Both the position numbers and the translations under genes were made by a program. Shown here one piece after another: positions 1-23,411 of a stretch of DNA of 64,000 bases. The DNA lies in NCBI GenBank assembly GCA_965112735.1, contig OZ218956.1:2418001-2482000 (forward strand). The letters run 5' to 3'. This DNA comes from Phaeosaccion multiseriatum. Lineage: Eukaryota > Ochrophyta, other classes. Numbering within the stretch: position 1 is the stretch's first letter; every line of letters starts with the position of its first letter. A model generated the notes under the pieces. It did not search any database and had not been told where the DNA came from. It saw only the letters and a program-made list of their open reading frames with translations.

Positions 1-10973
<10,973 letters not shown>

Positions 10974-11253
10974 TTCCCCTCTCCACCATTACGGTTCTGC
11001 TCGCGTCAAGACAGTAGAGAAAGCTCGGCCAAAGCACCCTCTCTTCCTCCTCCCCTTCGTAATGATCATGGTGTCTTTAACGATTTAAAGTGGCAGTAGT
11101 GTGGCGTTACATCGGAAACCCACAATTTCAGCTCGCCCGCCCTCTTCCGTTACTCTCTGCCATTTTTTCCCTTGGGCACAGGGAGGATAATTTGTGCTTC
11201 TAGGAAGGAGGAAGGGTGGGTTCCCCGCACTTCGACGAGGCAGTAGGAGGATC
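10974..11253. promoter_or_regulatory. Intergenic region between divergent TTLL and sulfotransferase genes
   Basis: About 280 bp separates the two start codons. It must hold both 5' leaders and probably a shared promoter. No TATA-like box or specific element could be named with confidence. Confidence 0.4.
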
Positions 11254-14243
11254 ATGGGTGAGAGGAGAAGACGGTCGGGTTTGCCTAAGGCTTCAGGTGC
11301 TGCTCTCCTCCCAGGGCTTCTCCTTGTGGTCCTCCTTGGAGAGCTGGGCGGTGGTGGGCCGCACTCCGCTGCACTGGGAGTGGCAGCCCAGCAGCAGGGG
11401 CAAAACGGGGAGGTAAGGAGGAGCGAGTGCCTGAGGCGTGTACCCTCCGTGCTTCTCACCCACATCCTCCGCCGGCCCTTGTGTGTGTCTCTTGCACCTG
11501 TAACCTCTTGCTGCATCAGCTATCAAAGCCGAGACCTTCGTCCAAGGCTTACAGCTCCCTCGAGGAGTGGCTGGAGTACACCAGGACAACGGGAGAGCAC
11601 TTCCCTGTGCCTCTGCTTATCGAAGAGAAGAGCCCCACCCAATTAAAATTCTTGGAAATCCTCAACAGTAGCAACAAAAACAATGGGGAGATGGGAGGAA
11701 GACAGGGGGACGGCAATGTCAATAGCAAGAGAGGTGGAAGGAAGAAAAAGAAGGGTGGAAGGGGAGGACAAAGGCTGCTGCTGGGCATCGATGAAGAGGA
11801 GAAGGGGTCTGGGCGGGCCCTCCTAGAGGGAGAGTTCAATTTTCTGGCGCACGTGACGACGCTGCCTCTCTTTCTCGTGATTGGGGCGCAAAAGGCAGGG
11901 ACCACAAACCTGAGGTGGGTAGAGGTTCGGTTTCACGTACTCCTATGGTGTAACTGTTTGTTGGGTGCGAAGGAACCGAACGGAATCCAACGCACTACAC
12001 GCCAACACGGCCCCTGCCCCTGCAAGAAAGTACTTCGTAGTAGGACAGATCCCGCCTCAAGCCACTGCTGGTCCTTATGCGCCGCGGTCTGCTCCCGCTC
12101 CTCCTCCTCTTTCTGCCACCATTCCTGCCCTTGCCCCTTCCGTTTTGAGCGAGCAGGTACAATCTTCTGGAACACCCGCAGCTGGTGGGGGCCAGTGGAG
12201 AAATCGACATGGTGTTTCTCGATCGGCGCCATAAGAAAATGAGCGCGGGCGAGGGTACCCCGATGATCACGCCAGCAGCAGACACCGCAGCCAGCTCGCT
12301 TGGCCTAGAGCCCATGCTACCTGTGTCTGTCACGGCCGAGCTTCTGCAGAATGTCTCGAAAGAGCTCATGAGAAAGACTGTGCGCGTGAAGAAGGTGGGG
12401 AAGAAGAGCAAGGGCGGCGGTAGCATACAGCGGCGGCGGAGGCAGCTGCAGAACAGAAGAGGAGGAGGAGGGGGGGGGGGGGGGAGAGGAGGAGGGAAAG
12501 GAGGGACAGCCCAGAGGCGAGCAGCCTATGCCGCCGCAGCCTCGTCTGCGGCAGAGGTGGAGGCGCGTCTCGCATCGGGCGAGGCCTTTACGATGGCGTG
12601 CAAACCCGAGCTGGCGCTCATGCCAGAGGCACCCTACCGTGTCAAGCAGACCATGCCAAACGTGAAGATGGTGATGGTGGTGAGGGACCCTGTGGACCGA
12701 TACTTTAGCGAGATGCGCATGCATGTGTGTCGGGGGTATCAGGACTTGCTCGTCGACAACTACCACGCCCCAGGTCGGGTGCAGTAAGTCAGGGGGTGGA
12801 TGGATGGACGATGGCATGAGGAAAGGAATGGATATGGGTGGAATGAAATGATGGGTGAAGGAAGAAACAGGGAGGAGTCAAGGCAAAGCCCCGTCCCCGT
12901 GGGTCATCCATTTCCCATTTCTCTGCCGGGCGCTTATTATTTCACCTTTGCTGTGCATGCTTTTGCCTCGGCGATGAGCAGGCAACGTTACAGGTTATCT
13001 CGAGGAAGCAACCTCCCACTACCATCCCTACGGCGCCGACTGCAGGGGGGAGGTGAGAGCATTAGGGCTTGGGAGGGAGGGAGGGAGGGAGGGAGGGAGG
13101 GAGGGAGGGAGGGAGGGAGGGAGGGAGGGAGGGAGGGAGGGAGGGAGGGAGGGAGGGAGGGAGGGAGGGAGGGAGGGAGGGAGGGAGGGAGGGAGGGAGG
13201 GAGGGAGGGAGGGAGGGAGGGAGGGAGGGAGGGAGGGAGGGAGGGAGGGAGGGAGGGAGGGAGGGAGGGAGGGAGGGAGGGAGGGAGGGAGGGAGGGAGG
13301 GAGGGAGGGAGGGAGGGAGGGAGGGAGGGAGGGAGGGAGGGAGGGAGGGAGGGAGGGAGGGAGGGAGGGAGGGAGGGAGGGAGGGAGGGAGGGAGGGAGG
13401 GAGGGAGGGAGGGAGGGAGGGAGGGAGGGAGGGAGGGAGGGAGGGAGGGAGGGAGGGAGGGAGGGAGGGAGGGAGGGAGGGAGGGAGGGAGGGAGGGAGG
13501 GAGGGAGGGAGGGAGGGAGGCAGGGAGGGAGGGAGGGAGGCAGGGAGGGAGGGAGGGAGGGAGGGAGGGAGGGAGGGAGGGAGGGACTCGTTGGTTCAAG
13601 AGACGGGGGGCTGACGAGAGTGAGAGAGTTCGAAGGATAGGGATCAACGTTGGGCAGGTTGGGGGAAGAGACAGGCCAAGCGAGAACGTGAAGCCCTACC
13701 CATATCCCTCCCACATGCCCGCCTGCTCTGTCCCTGACACCCTTGGCTTCTTCTGATACCCTCCCGCCCTGCTCCCCTCCTTCTATACGAATCACTCGCT
13801 CGACGCGTGTGTGCGCCACGCATCAGACTGCCACGCTGGAGGGTGTGCGAGAGTGTTGGGAGAGGGTGGATAAGATACAGCCGCTTGCCCGGGGACTGTA
13901 CGCCGACCAGCTGGAGCGGTACCTCAGTCTGTTTCCCAGAGAGCAGATTCTGATTGTAGACTCGAACCGGCTCTTTACAGACTTTGTGTCAGAGCTGGCT
14001 CGTGTCGCGGCCTTTGTCGGGCTGGATCCGAGCCACACGTTCTCGTATATTAGCAAGCAGTTCCCCGGGGGCGGTGATGGGAAGGGCTGTGAGCGGAAAC
14101 TGGGCACTCCTGAGGCGCAAGCGTATGTGGGGAACATGCACACAGAGGAAGCTGTGGTGGCTTTGAGAGAATACTTTCATGGCCATAATGAGCGCTTCTT
14201 CGAGCTCACTGGGATTGACTACGGCTGGAATGAGCCCAGGTGA
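11254..14243 (+). CDS. PAPS-dependent sulfotransferase, probable Golgi type II membrane enzyme
   Basis: Predicted to transfer sulfate from PAPS to a carbohydrate or similar acceptor in the Golgi. Exons: 11254-11412, 11520-11914, 12157-12773, 12982-13052, 13827-14243; all phases match and give 552 residues. A basic N-terminus followed by a hydrophobic stretch (residues about 18-32, ALLPGLLLVVLLG) looks like a signal anchor. The 5'-phosphosulfate loop FLVIGAQKAGTTNL lies near residue 170, split by an intron. The 3'-phosphate motif VVRDPVDRYFSEMR lies near residue 360. The layout matches heparan-sulfate-type sulfotransferases (Sulfotransfer_1). A low-complexity Lys/Gly insert and a poly-Gly run separate the motifs and lengthen the protein. 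The acceptor substrate cannot be told. The ATG at 11254 was chosen because it places the anchor at the N-terminus. Confidence 0.85.
13072..13586. repeat. (GGGA)n array in sulfotransferase intron
   Basis: About 125 GGGA units with two GGCA variants near the right end. It fills the fourth intron of the sulfotransferase gene and is purine-rich on the transcript strand, unlike the copies in the TTLL gene. Confidence 0.97.
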
Positions 14244-14253
14244 TGATGATGAC

Positions 14254-14348
<95 letters not shown>

Positions 14349-14375
14349 CGATGATGATGATGAGGATGATGATGC
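14240..14375. repeat. (TGA)n array overlapping the sulfotransferase stop codon
   Basis: The stop codon TGA at 14241-14243 is the first unit of about 45 TGA units with a few CGA, GGA variants. See findings. Confidence 0.95.
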
Positions 14376-14760
14376 GGTGTACATGTGTTTTCCCTGTTTG
14401 GTGTTGTTGTTGTTCTTGTTGGTTGCTGGTACCAGTACAATAGTAAAAAAGAGAAAGAAAACAAAAAAGAAAATGGGGAAAGGAGAAAGAAGCAGGCCAC
14501 GCACTCACACAGACCAGCGACAACAGCCAAGTAGGACGAGGCAGGATTGGCCTGTCGAAGAAAGGCAAGGAAGGGGGGCATCGGCGCCACCAGAAGAAAA
14601 GTGATGCCAAAAGTGATAAAAGACGCCCGTGAGAGGATAAAATTACGTAAGATTATTCGAAGCCGGACCACTCGTTCACGATCCAGAGCCTTCGTGCGAA
14701 CCAAAGCGCCTTTACTTGCCTCTCTCTGCTTATTTGTACCCTTTCTTGCTCGTGATAACT
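14376..14760. other. Intergenic, no gene seen
   Basis: Sulfotransferase 3' flank (A-rich, about 14440-14480) followed by the 5' leader or promoter of the KH-domain gene. No further coding sequence was recognised. Confidence 0.5.
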
Positions 14761-17700
14761 ATGGCGGAGGATCCTGTAGCGAAGGCGAAGGCCATCGCGG
14801 CCAAGCTCGCGTCCGGCATGTCTGGGAACGCTGAGGATAACACCGGTAAGGAACAGGCGTTGATCTTCGCTGCGCTGCCGCGGGTGTGATGGAGGGAGAG
14901 GCCCGTAGTTTCGTAAGGGATGACGGTGCGCGGAGGAAAGTGATGGCGCGCTCGAAGGAGCAGTGTCCAACCTTGTGTAGTGGGGGGGGACAAGTGGGAG
15001 GGGGAAAGGGGGGGGAGCAGCAGCACCAGCACCAGCACTTCCGCCAGCACGGCAGCACGTAGAGGGGAATTAAGAGGGAGAGGAAGAGTACGTGCTTCCA
15101 TGGGAAGGACAATAGTATCCTGGGCAGGGAAGAGCGGTAGCAGTGGCCACCAGTTTGATTGCTACTCCCCCGAGCGGGGGAGCTGGTCTTGGTTCGGGCG
15201 AGGGCGGACGAAAACGCCTCCAAGTGCTTGAGTTGGGGAAACTTGCTGTTACTGTGCTTCGGTGAACCTGGCGCGCGTCGTTCTCTTTGTTCCGCTTTTC
15301 TGTGCTCGTCCATCCTCAAAATAATATCCTCCATCCTCGCTCTCCTTTTAACGTGCACGAAAACGCCGCACCCCCTGTGTTGTCTGCTTCTGGCACAGAG
15401 CTCGGCAAGAGGAAGGGCCGGTGGGGAGAGGACGATGTCGACCCCTCCCTCAACGGTGGTGCCGGAGGTGCCCCCCCCGCCCCCAGCAGCGCCGCGCAGG
15501 CTGCCGTCGCCGCAGCCTTGGGACAGATCCCATTGGCCCCACCGGCGGCCGGCGATGGAGGCGGGTCCAACAAACGCGTCAAGCTCTACATCCCCCAGGA
15601 CAAGTACCCGGAGATTAGCTTCGCCGGCATCTTGTTGGGCCCCCGAGGGAGCCACCTCAAGGGCATGGAGGAGAGGACGGGCGCCAAGATTATGATCCGG
15701 GGAAAGGGCAGCCAGAAGGTGCGGGGGGGGGGGGGGTTGCGTGCGGGGATGGCTGGTGAAGCTATTGTGGTGCTTTGCTGCTCGCTTTTTTTGGCATTTG
15801 GATCACCGCAAGCGGCGTGTTTTACTGTCTGCCATACCAGCCCAACTCTCCTCCATAAACACACAAAACACACCATCCCACCCACTTCCTTGATGGCCTA
15901 TTATATTATCTCACTTGGTCGCCTACCCACCCACCCACCCACCCACCCACCCTCCCTTCCACTCATCTACCCCCCACCAACTGCAGGAGGGTAAGGCGTA
16001 CTCCCCAGAGGAACTGTCAGAGGAGCTGCACGTCGTGGTGGAAGGCTCCGATGAAGCGATTGCCCGGGCCTCCACCGAGCTCAGTGCCATCTTTGAGAAC
16101 CCCACCGTGGCCATGGCGCTCAAAGAGTCTCAACTGAAGGCAATGGGTACCAGCAGTGCCATCCCGCCTGCAGGGGGCGTTCCGGGGGGAGCCGGGATGG
16201 GGGCGATGGGAGGAGGGGGCGCAGGGGCGTACGGACCGGCGGGAGGTGCCGCTGGAGGGGCAGGGATGTTCGGTGGTGCTGCCGGGGGGGAGGGGGGTAT
16301 GGGCGCGGAGTACCAAATTGTGGTGCAGGTGCCCAACTCGATGGTGGGAGTCATCATCGGCCGCGGAGGGGAGAACATTCAGCGCATGCAGAGGGAGTAC
16401 GGCGTCGGTGTGCAAGGTGAGTGTGCACGTGTGGGGGGGGGGGGGATTCATATGGAGGCGCTATCGCGGTGTGATGCGTGGTTGCGTAGGCGGTCCGGGT
16501 GTTTGTTTGTTTGTTTAGTGGGGAGCTTGGTGTTGTCGGTGCGCACAGTCCTCTTCGCTTGATGGATAAGTGTGTATATATACTCGTGGCTCTTGTCTTA
16601 AACCCTTTCCTCCCTCCCTCACTCGCTCGTCCCTCTCTCGCCCGCCCGCCCGCCCACCCTGCCCTCAGTCGCAAAGGAGTCAACCCCCGGCTCCACGGAC
16701 CGTCCCGTCACACTCAAGGGAGACCAGCGCGCCGCAGATGCATGTAGGCAGCACATCCTCTCCACCATCGAAGAGCGGCATGCGGCCCAGGCCAGTGGCG
16801 GCATGGGCATGGGAGGAGGAGGGGCGGGGGCCTACGGACCCGGCGCCGGCGCAGCAGACTCTCAAAAGATGCCTGTGGCCAATGATAAGATTGGTCTCAT
16901 CATCGGCAAAGGAGGAGCCACGATCAAGGGCATTCAGGCCAGAACCGGCACCAATGTACAGATCCCCAGCCAACCGGACGAGGGGGACCCCACCATCCGC
17001 ACCGTGACCATTTCTGGGGCCAGCAAGGGGCACACGGATGCCGCTGTCAATGAGATCAACCTCGTCATTACAGCCTTCAATCAGGGAGGCGCGGGGGGGG
17101 CGGCGGGGGGCGGGCAGCCCGGACACAACATCGTCACTGTGCTGGTGAGTGTGTGTGTGTGTGCGTGTGTGTGTGTGTGCGTGCATGCGTGATTGATTGG
17201 TTGAGGAGAGTGCGCAGTCGATGGGGGACAGGGATTGGGGTGACTCTTTGATGCTCCTGGTCAGTGCACAACCCCCCGTGCCTTCCCTTCTACTCGTCCT
17301 CCACCTCCTCGTCTCTCTATAGATGTAAAGATCTACAGTATATACCCACCCCCCATTCCTCATTTTCCCCATGCCATGCCGCACCCCCATACTTCCACAC
17401 ACCCCCACTCTGCCCTGCTCTGCCCTGCCCTACCCATACACCTCAGTCCAGCCCTGTCCATATACCTCTACCCTGCCCCCCACCTGCCCCCTCCCCATTC
17501 TCATTTAACTCATAGGCCATGCCCCACCCCCGCACCTCCCCCACACTGCCCTGCTCTACCCCGACTGTCCCTTGACCCATGCCCTGCCCTGCCCCCCCCC
17601 CCCCCACACACACACACACACACCGCACAGGTGCCTGACAACAAGGTCGGCCTGATCATTGGTAAGGGAGGGTGTGTGATTAAGGAGCTGCAGAACCGCA

Positions 17701-18440
17701 CCGGCGCAAGGATTCAAATCCCAGACGCGCACGAGAGTGTCAATGGAGCACGCACAGTCACCATCAGCGGACTTCACCAAGCCCCCATGACAGCCAAGAC
17801 CGAGATTGAGATGATGATGGCCAACGACACGTACGGACAGGGGGGAGGTGGGGGAGGAGGGTATGGAGGAGGAGGAGGAGGAGGTCACTATGGAGGTGGC
17901 GATCAGGGCCACTATGGGGGCGGGGGAGGGGGGCAGTACGGAGGAGGAGGCCCCCACCAGCAGCGGGGCTACGGTGACCCTTACGGCCCTCCCCAGGGAC
18001 AGGGCGGCTATGGAGCATACGGAGGAGGAGGGGGAGGAGGAGGGCAGGGCGCATACGGCGGATACGGAGGGCAGCAGCAGCAGTACGGAGGCCAGGGACC
18101 AGGAGGATACGGGGCGCAAGGAGGGGGCCAGGGGGCAGGATACCGCGCTCCTCACCAGCAGCAGTACGGCCAGCAGCAGCCGGGGGCGGGGGCCTATGGC
18201 GGAGCGGATGCCTATGGTGCTCAGGGGCAGCAGCAGCAGCAGCAGCAGCAGCAACCAGCGGCCGCAGGGGGCACGGACATGACCCAGTACTACGACCAGT
18301 TCTGGCAGTACGCTTCGTACTATGGAGAGAGGGTGGCTCGGGATCAGTACAAGGCCTGGGCGCCTCCTCAGGGGACGCCGCCCCCCCAGGGGGTTACCGT
18401 GCCTCCCCCGGGGCAGGAACACCCCCTGCCTCCTTCGTAA
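14761..18440 (+). CDS. Four-KH-domain RNA/ssDNA-binding protein, FUBP/KHSRP-like
   Basis: Predicted nuclear RNA or single-stranded-DNA binding regulator. Exons: 14761-14845, 15399-15718, 15987-16416, 16669-17144, 17631-18440; phases match throughout, 706 residues. KH1 (about 87-185) has loop GPRG and RGKGSQK and resembles the SF1/branchpoint-binding-protein KH. KH2 (about 242-320, GRGG), KH3 (about 343-415, GKGG) and KH4 (about 437-495, GKGG) are classical, each with an intact GXXG loop. KH1-KH2 and KH2-KH3 linkers are Gly/Met/Ala-rich. The C-terminal third is Gly/Tyr/Gln-rich and ends with YYDQFWQYASYYGE, which resembles the tyrosine motifs of FUBP activation domains. Two junctions (15718/15987 and 16416/16669) fall inside KH1 and KH2. 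The family is firm; the orthologue is not. Confidence 0.9.
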
Positions 18441-20451
18441 AGAGGGTGGCCCCCGCTCGTAAGGAGTGAGGAGGGGCGGGGGGGAGGTCAGCACGGCGCA
18501 TCCATCATCTTTCTCTTCCTCCCCCCTCTTTTCTTTCCATTCTCTCCACTCTCCGGAGTCTATTCTCTCATACCGTCACGAAGCAAAACCTTCCTACAGC
18601 TTAGATCTCCATGTGTCTTTTCCTTCTCCTTCTTTCATTCATACCTGCTCCACTTTGGGCTTCTCCCTGGGGATGACGGAAGAGGAGCAGCAGCAGGAGC
18701 ATCAAGCCGCCTCTTCCGTCTTTCGGTGAGTCAGAGACACAAGACACAGAGGGGGTGGAGAGATGGAGAGGTGGAACTAACCTTGTCGATCCAGCTAGCG
18801 GCGGATCGAGCATGACCCATAACTACCACCTCGTTGCCTCGTTGCCCCCCGCTTCTTGCCTTCCTTTGTCCACTTTGTACACCTTAGATGTTTTTGCGTC
18901 GTCAGTCAAAACACAGTTGTTTCGTTGCCGATCTCGCTCGCATCGCACTGCTCGCACGCACACCACGCACACACACACTGCAGTATCGTTCTTGTAAAGA
19001 ACCACACACACACACACATGCTTCTTGCTATGTATGCTACGAACACCACACGCTATATGCTATCTATCATAGTCACATGACATGACGCATTCACTTGCTG
19101 ACGGACCAAACACTTTGGGGGCTTCAGAGCTCTATTTCTTCTTCAAGTGTCTTCTTTTCTTCTGGGGACCGGGCGGGGCCTGGCGGAGCGTATACATACA
19201 TGCATGCACACGTACGTACCCCCCCTTTTTGCAGCTCTCTCAGCGGGGACTGGACCGGAGCTTCTACTTGTACTTGTACTGCTTCTTGTACACACCGCCG
19301 GAGGAGCTTCCTCTGACTGTACTGTCACTTTCGTGGGACGTTGGTTTCTTCGCCCGTCTTTCTTTGGGCTCCGCACCACCCAAGTACACACCGCGCTACA
19401 CATCGTTAATTTTGATTCGTCAAGTCAAGCCTGTCGTCATCAGTCGTTTGTTTGTCTTACCTTTTGAAAGTCATCAATCATCTTCATGTTGGGGGAATAT
19501 ATTTGTTAGGGCAAAGGCATTTTAAGCCTCGTGTAAGATTACTTGTAATCAATCAATCAATCCAGAATCAAGCTTGATACCTGCTCTGCTGGCCCCAACC
19601 CCTCGCCCGCGTCTGTTTTCGAGTTGCGTCTTTTCCCCTGTGCGGTACAGTAGCGTAGTATTGCATGGCCCACTCACTCAGCCTAGCCTACCACGCCTTA
19701 TCGACAATTCTTCGTGCTGAGGAGCCAAGTCCGAGCCCAAAAGTGCCCAAAAACGTCATCGTGCGTGTGCCCTCATCCTCCTCCGACACTGATTTCGGTG
19801 TGTTTTAGCCGCCCTTTCCTCCCCTCCCCTCCCTCCCATGATGAACATTCATTCACACCCTTCCATCGCACTGGCACTGCAGATGCTGCGATGCGCTGTG
19901 GTAATCGATGGTAAAGCAGAGGGCGCGGAGGAAAACTCCTCTCCACCAGGCAGGTGAGTGAGTGCGTGCGTGCGTTCGTGAGCTTACCTGTACCAAATTG
20001 GATAATCCATATTGTCTCTCTCTCTGTGTGTGTGTGTGTGTGTGTGCACAAATCTCCCTCATCGCGACAGCAGGGAATGGAGAGTCCAGGTGCTGACCAT
20101 CAGGAAGGTTTCAAAGGCGAGAGGGGGCGAGAGGACGGCGCCTTGACGGGGGGAAACGAGGGTAGAGGGTAGAGGCTGACGATTTGTATTAATTGACTTC
20201 CATTGTATATGTGTGTGTGTGAGTGAGTGTGTATGTGTGTGTGCATGTGTGTGTATATGTGTGTATGTGTTGAGTGATGACCTATGCCTCGCCTCTCTCC
20301 TCGAGAGCCGAGCTGTTCGTCTTCGCTTGCCCAACGCCCCCTCCTCCCCCGCCCCCCTGCCCTGCGACTTTCATTTATTTACTTTTTTCTATAATAAAAA
20401 AATACAAAAGCCCGACTGGCACAAACAAACAACATCAATCGAGACTCACTT
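18441..20451. other. Convergent intergenic region, no gene recognised
   Basis: Lies between the ends of the KH gene (+) and the phosphagen kinase-like gene (-). It holds short (TG)n/(CA)n tracts near 18965, 20028 and 20210, and AATC repeats near 19548. Only short, unconvincing ORFs were seen on either strand. It probably contains both 3' UTRs. Confidence 0.5.
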
Positions 20452-23365
20452 TTAAAACGCGTAAGGCAATGGAAGCGCGAGCAGCAGAGGTGCCGGTGTT
20501 GCGTCTCCACCTCCCCATCGTTCCTTCTCCTGCTGGTGCTGCTGCTGAGCTCCTTCCTCTGCCCCGGCCGGCCAGTGCCACTGGACCCAGGCGGCTTCCT
20601 TGTACTGCTGCTGCCGCCGCTGCTGCTGCTGGAAGTAGTCCCACTCCCTCCCGAGAGGGCCCCTGCCGGAAGTGGCTGTGACAAGGTTCTCCTCCATGGA
20701 CACTACGGCCCCAGCGCCGGTGAGAACCTTGTTATCGCATTGTTAGCACCGAAATGGGAAGAGAACGACACACGACACAAACGATGAGAAGTGAAGGGGA
20801 GGGGAGGCAACAAGAAAGCGCGGACCAGTTGAGAGAGAGAGAGAAAAGGTAGAGTCCAGAAAGGACCAAGACCTGTGTAGAGAGCCGCTCCTCCTCCTCT
20901 CGCTCACCAAATGGTGGTGCTTCCTCCTCCCTCCCTCCCTCACCTGCTCCAGAGTCTCCTCCTCGCTCAGGCCGAGCGTGAGCTTGTTGCAGATAAGGTA
21001 GTCCACACGGCTGTCTCCTCCTCCTCGGCTGCTGCTGCTCGTCTCTACTTGCTTAGGCAGCTTGGTCTGATGGATGGGCTGCACATGCAAACCTCCGTGG
21101 GGCTGCCGCCTGCATATCTGTCATATAAAAGGGAACAGTCGCAGCAGTTGGTGATACAACACGTTGAGAGGGGGGGGGGTCAAAGCGCGCACTCTTCCAA
21201 AGAAGAAACAGGAAGAAGAATAACAAAGCAAGATACGTCCCACAAATTACCCCAAAGATGCGTAAATTGTATGAGCCTCTATGGCCCAAAGAACAAAGAA
21301 CACGGCTATCCCTCCCTTCCTCCGCGTGTTCGTCCTTACCTCCTTCACCCCGTCCACTCCGAGCAGGCGAATGTTGGACAGTGCCAGAGTCACCGAGAGA
21401 GCCGTGCCCACATTGGTGGGAGAGGCCGTTAGGTGTCCGAGCTGGTATGACGACGTACGGGTGGGTGAGAGGGTGCAAGGCGAAGCAAAGGAAAGGCAAG
21501 GCAAAGCAAAAGCAAAGAAGGCCATGCCGGGGTGAGGAGAGGAAATATGACGTGTCTTTAGTTTTCAACAGGGCCGGAGCGAAAGGGGGCCTGGGAATAT
21601 TGTGGCAAACGGAAGACTTAGGTATCCACTCACCCGCCCACACTCACCCACACCCACCCACCCACCCGACCCACATTCCCTCTCAGCCGTACGCCTAACG
21701 AACTCACTAATGAACTAAGTAATTACCGAACTAACCAACTAACTAACTAACAAACTAACTAACCAACTAACTAAGCGACGAACTAACTAACCAACTAAGT
21801 AAGTAACAAACAACGATCACCTAACTAACCAACCAACTAACCAAGTAACAAACTAACTAACCTGGTCGTTCCTCTCGAAGTGCAGGTCTCTCTCGAGCTC
21901 TCCCAGCACCCTCGCCACGAGGCCCATGGCCTTGAGAGCGGCTTCCCCGGCGTGAGCATGGAGCTGCGCCGAGCAGGAGGGGGAGGACGTATGGTCCCGA
22001 GAGCTCAAACTCACATTCTCGGTACAGATGACGCGGATGTGCTCCTCTTCATTGACCCACACACACAGGCCCATCGCGCCTCCCTCGCCTCCGCCGTGCA
22101 CCAAGCCGTCTCTGCTTACGTCAAGGCCAAGACCACCACACACATTCAACATAGAGAAACAGGGCATTAATGGTGGGGGGGGGGGCGGTGGTCCCCTTCG
22201 TCCTTGGTGCTTCAGGTGTGGAGGGAGCTTCTGGAAAAAACGACAGAAAAATGGCAAAGGAAATGCGAGTGTGTGTGTGCGTACTCCTTTTACACACGCA
22301 GCGGGGGGGGGGGGGGGGGTAGGGGGGTATAAAAGCGCTCGAAGAGAACGCTTCCACATATTGAGGCTCTCCCCATATGGCTTGACTAAACGTCCTAAAC
22401 CTCAACTTCCTCCCTTGACTTACGTGAAGAACAAGCCTCGCCCCAGTGGCCAATCCTCCGAGACGCCCGCAGCCACTCGGGCCGGCTCCAGCGTGCCCCC
22501 CGGGAGCAGTCCCCTGCTGCTGAGCTGCCGCATCAACCCCCTGTCTTCCCCCACCTCCTCTAAGGTCATGGCCGTGCCGTGGAGTTCTCCCTCCAGCCTA
22601 TGAGGGGCGGGGTGGGACAGGGCAGGGCAGCGCAGGCAAGTGAGTCGAGTTAGGTAGAAATAAGGAAGAGTTGTGCTGCGTCAGACAGGCGGCAGTCACG
22701 GAGAGAGCCCAAGTGGATGGGCACATGGGCAGGCAGTCGTACGGGTTACTTGAGGAGCAGCGACAGCACCACCACCACCACCAGCAGCAGCAGCAGCAGC
22801 AGCAGCAGTTGGTGATATAGCGGCGGCAGGGACGGGCGATGGACATGTGATTCGATCGGACTTTGCTTTCATTGCCGCGGCACCAGTGCTGCATGCTCTC
22901 TTCGTCATAACCTCGCGCCTTCATGAGCCTTCCTCCCTCACTCCCTCATTCCTCCTGTACCCCGCCCTCTCCTCGTTCCTCCCCCTTTCTCTCTCCCCCC
23001 TCCCCCTCCCTCTCTCTCTGTGAGCTCTCTCCTCCCCCCTCACCTGCCCAAGGTCGAGAACACCGCCGACAGCACGGAGGTCCGTTGGCGCAGATTCATG
23101 CCCGGCGAGAAGGGGAAGCCGACGATATTCCGCCCCGCAGAGATGCGAACGGAGGGGATGTACCGCCTTGAGAGAGGGAGGGAAGGAGGGAAGGAGGGAA
23201 GGAGAGTGCGAGAGTGCGAGAGAGGGGTGGAGGTAGGAGAGGGGGGGGGGGATCCATGTTTAGTCACCTATCCTCACTTGCCCTGCCTTCGTGCGGCCTT
23301 TGTCAGGCATCAACACAGAGCCCCGATCAGACCTGCATTCGATTGCCCCCCTCTCTTTCTCTCTC

Positions 23366-23411
<46 letters not shown>

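Noticed and set aside
13053-13640. Long open frames of Gly-Arg-Glu or Leu-Pro-Ser repeats over all GGGA arrays
   Set aside because: A tetranucleotide repeat is open in several frames on both strands by chance; these lie inside introns or gaps and have no splice or domain support.
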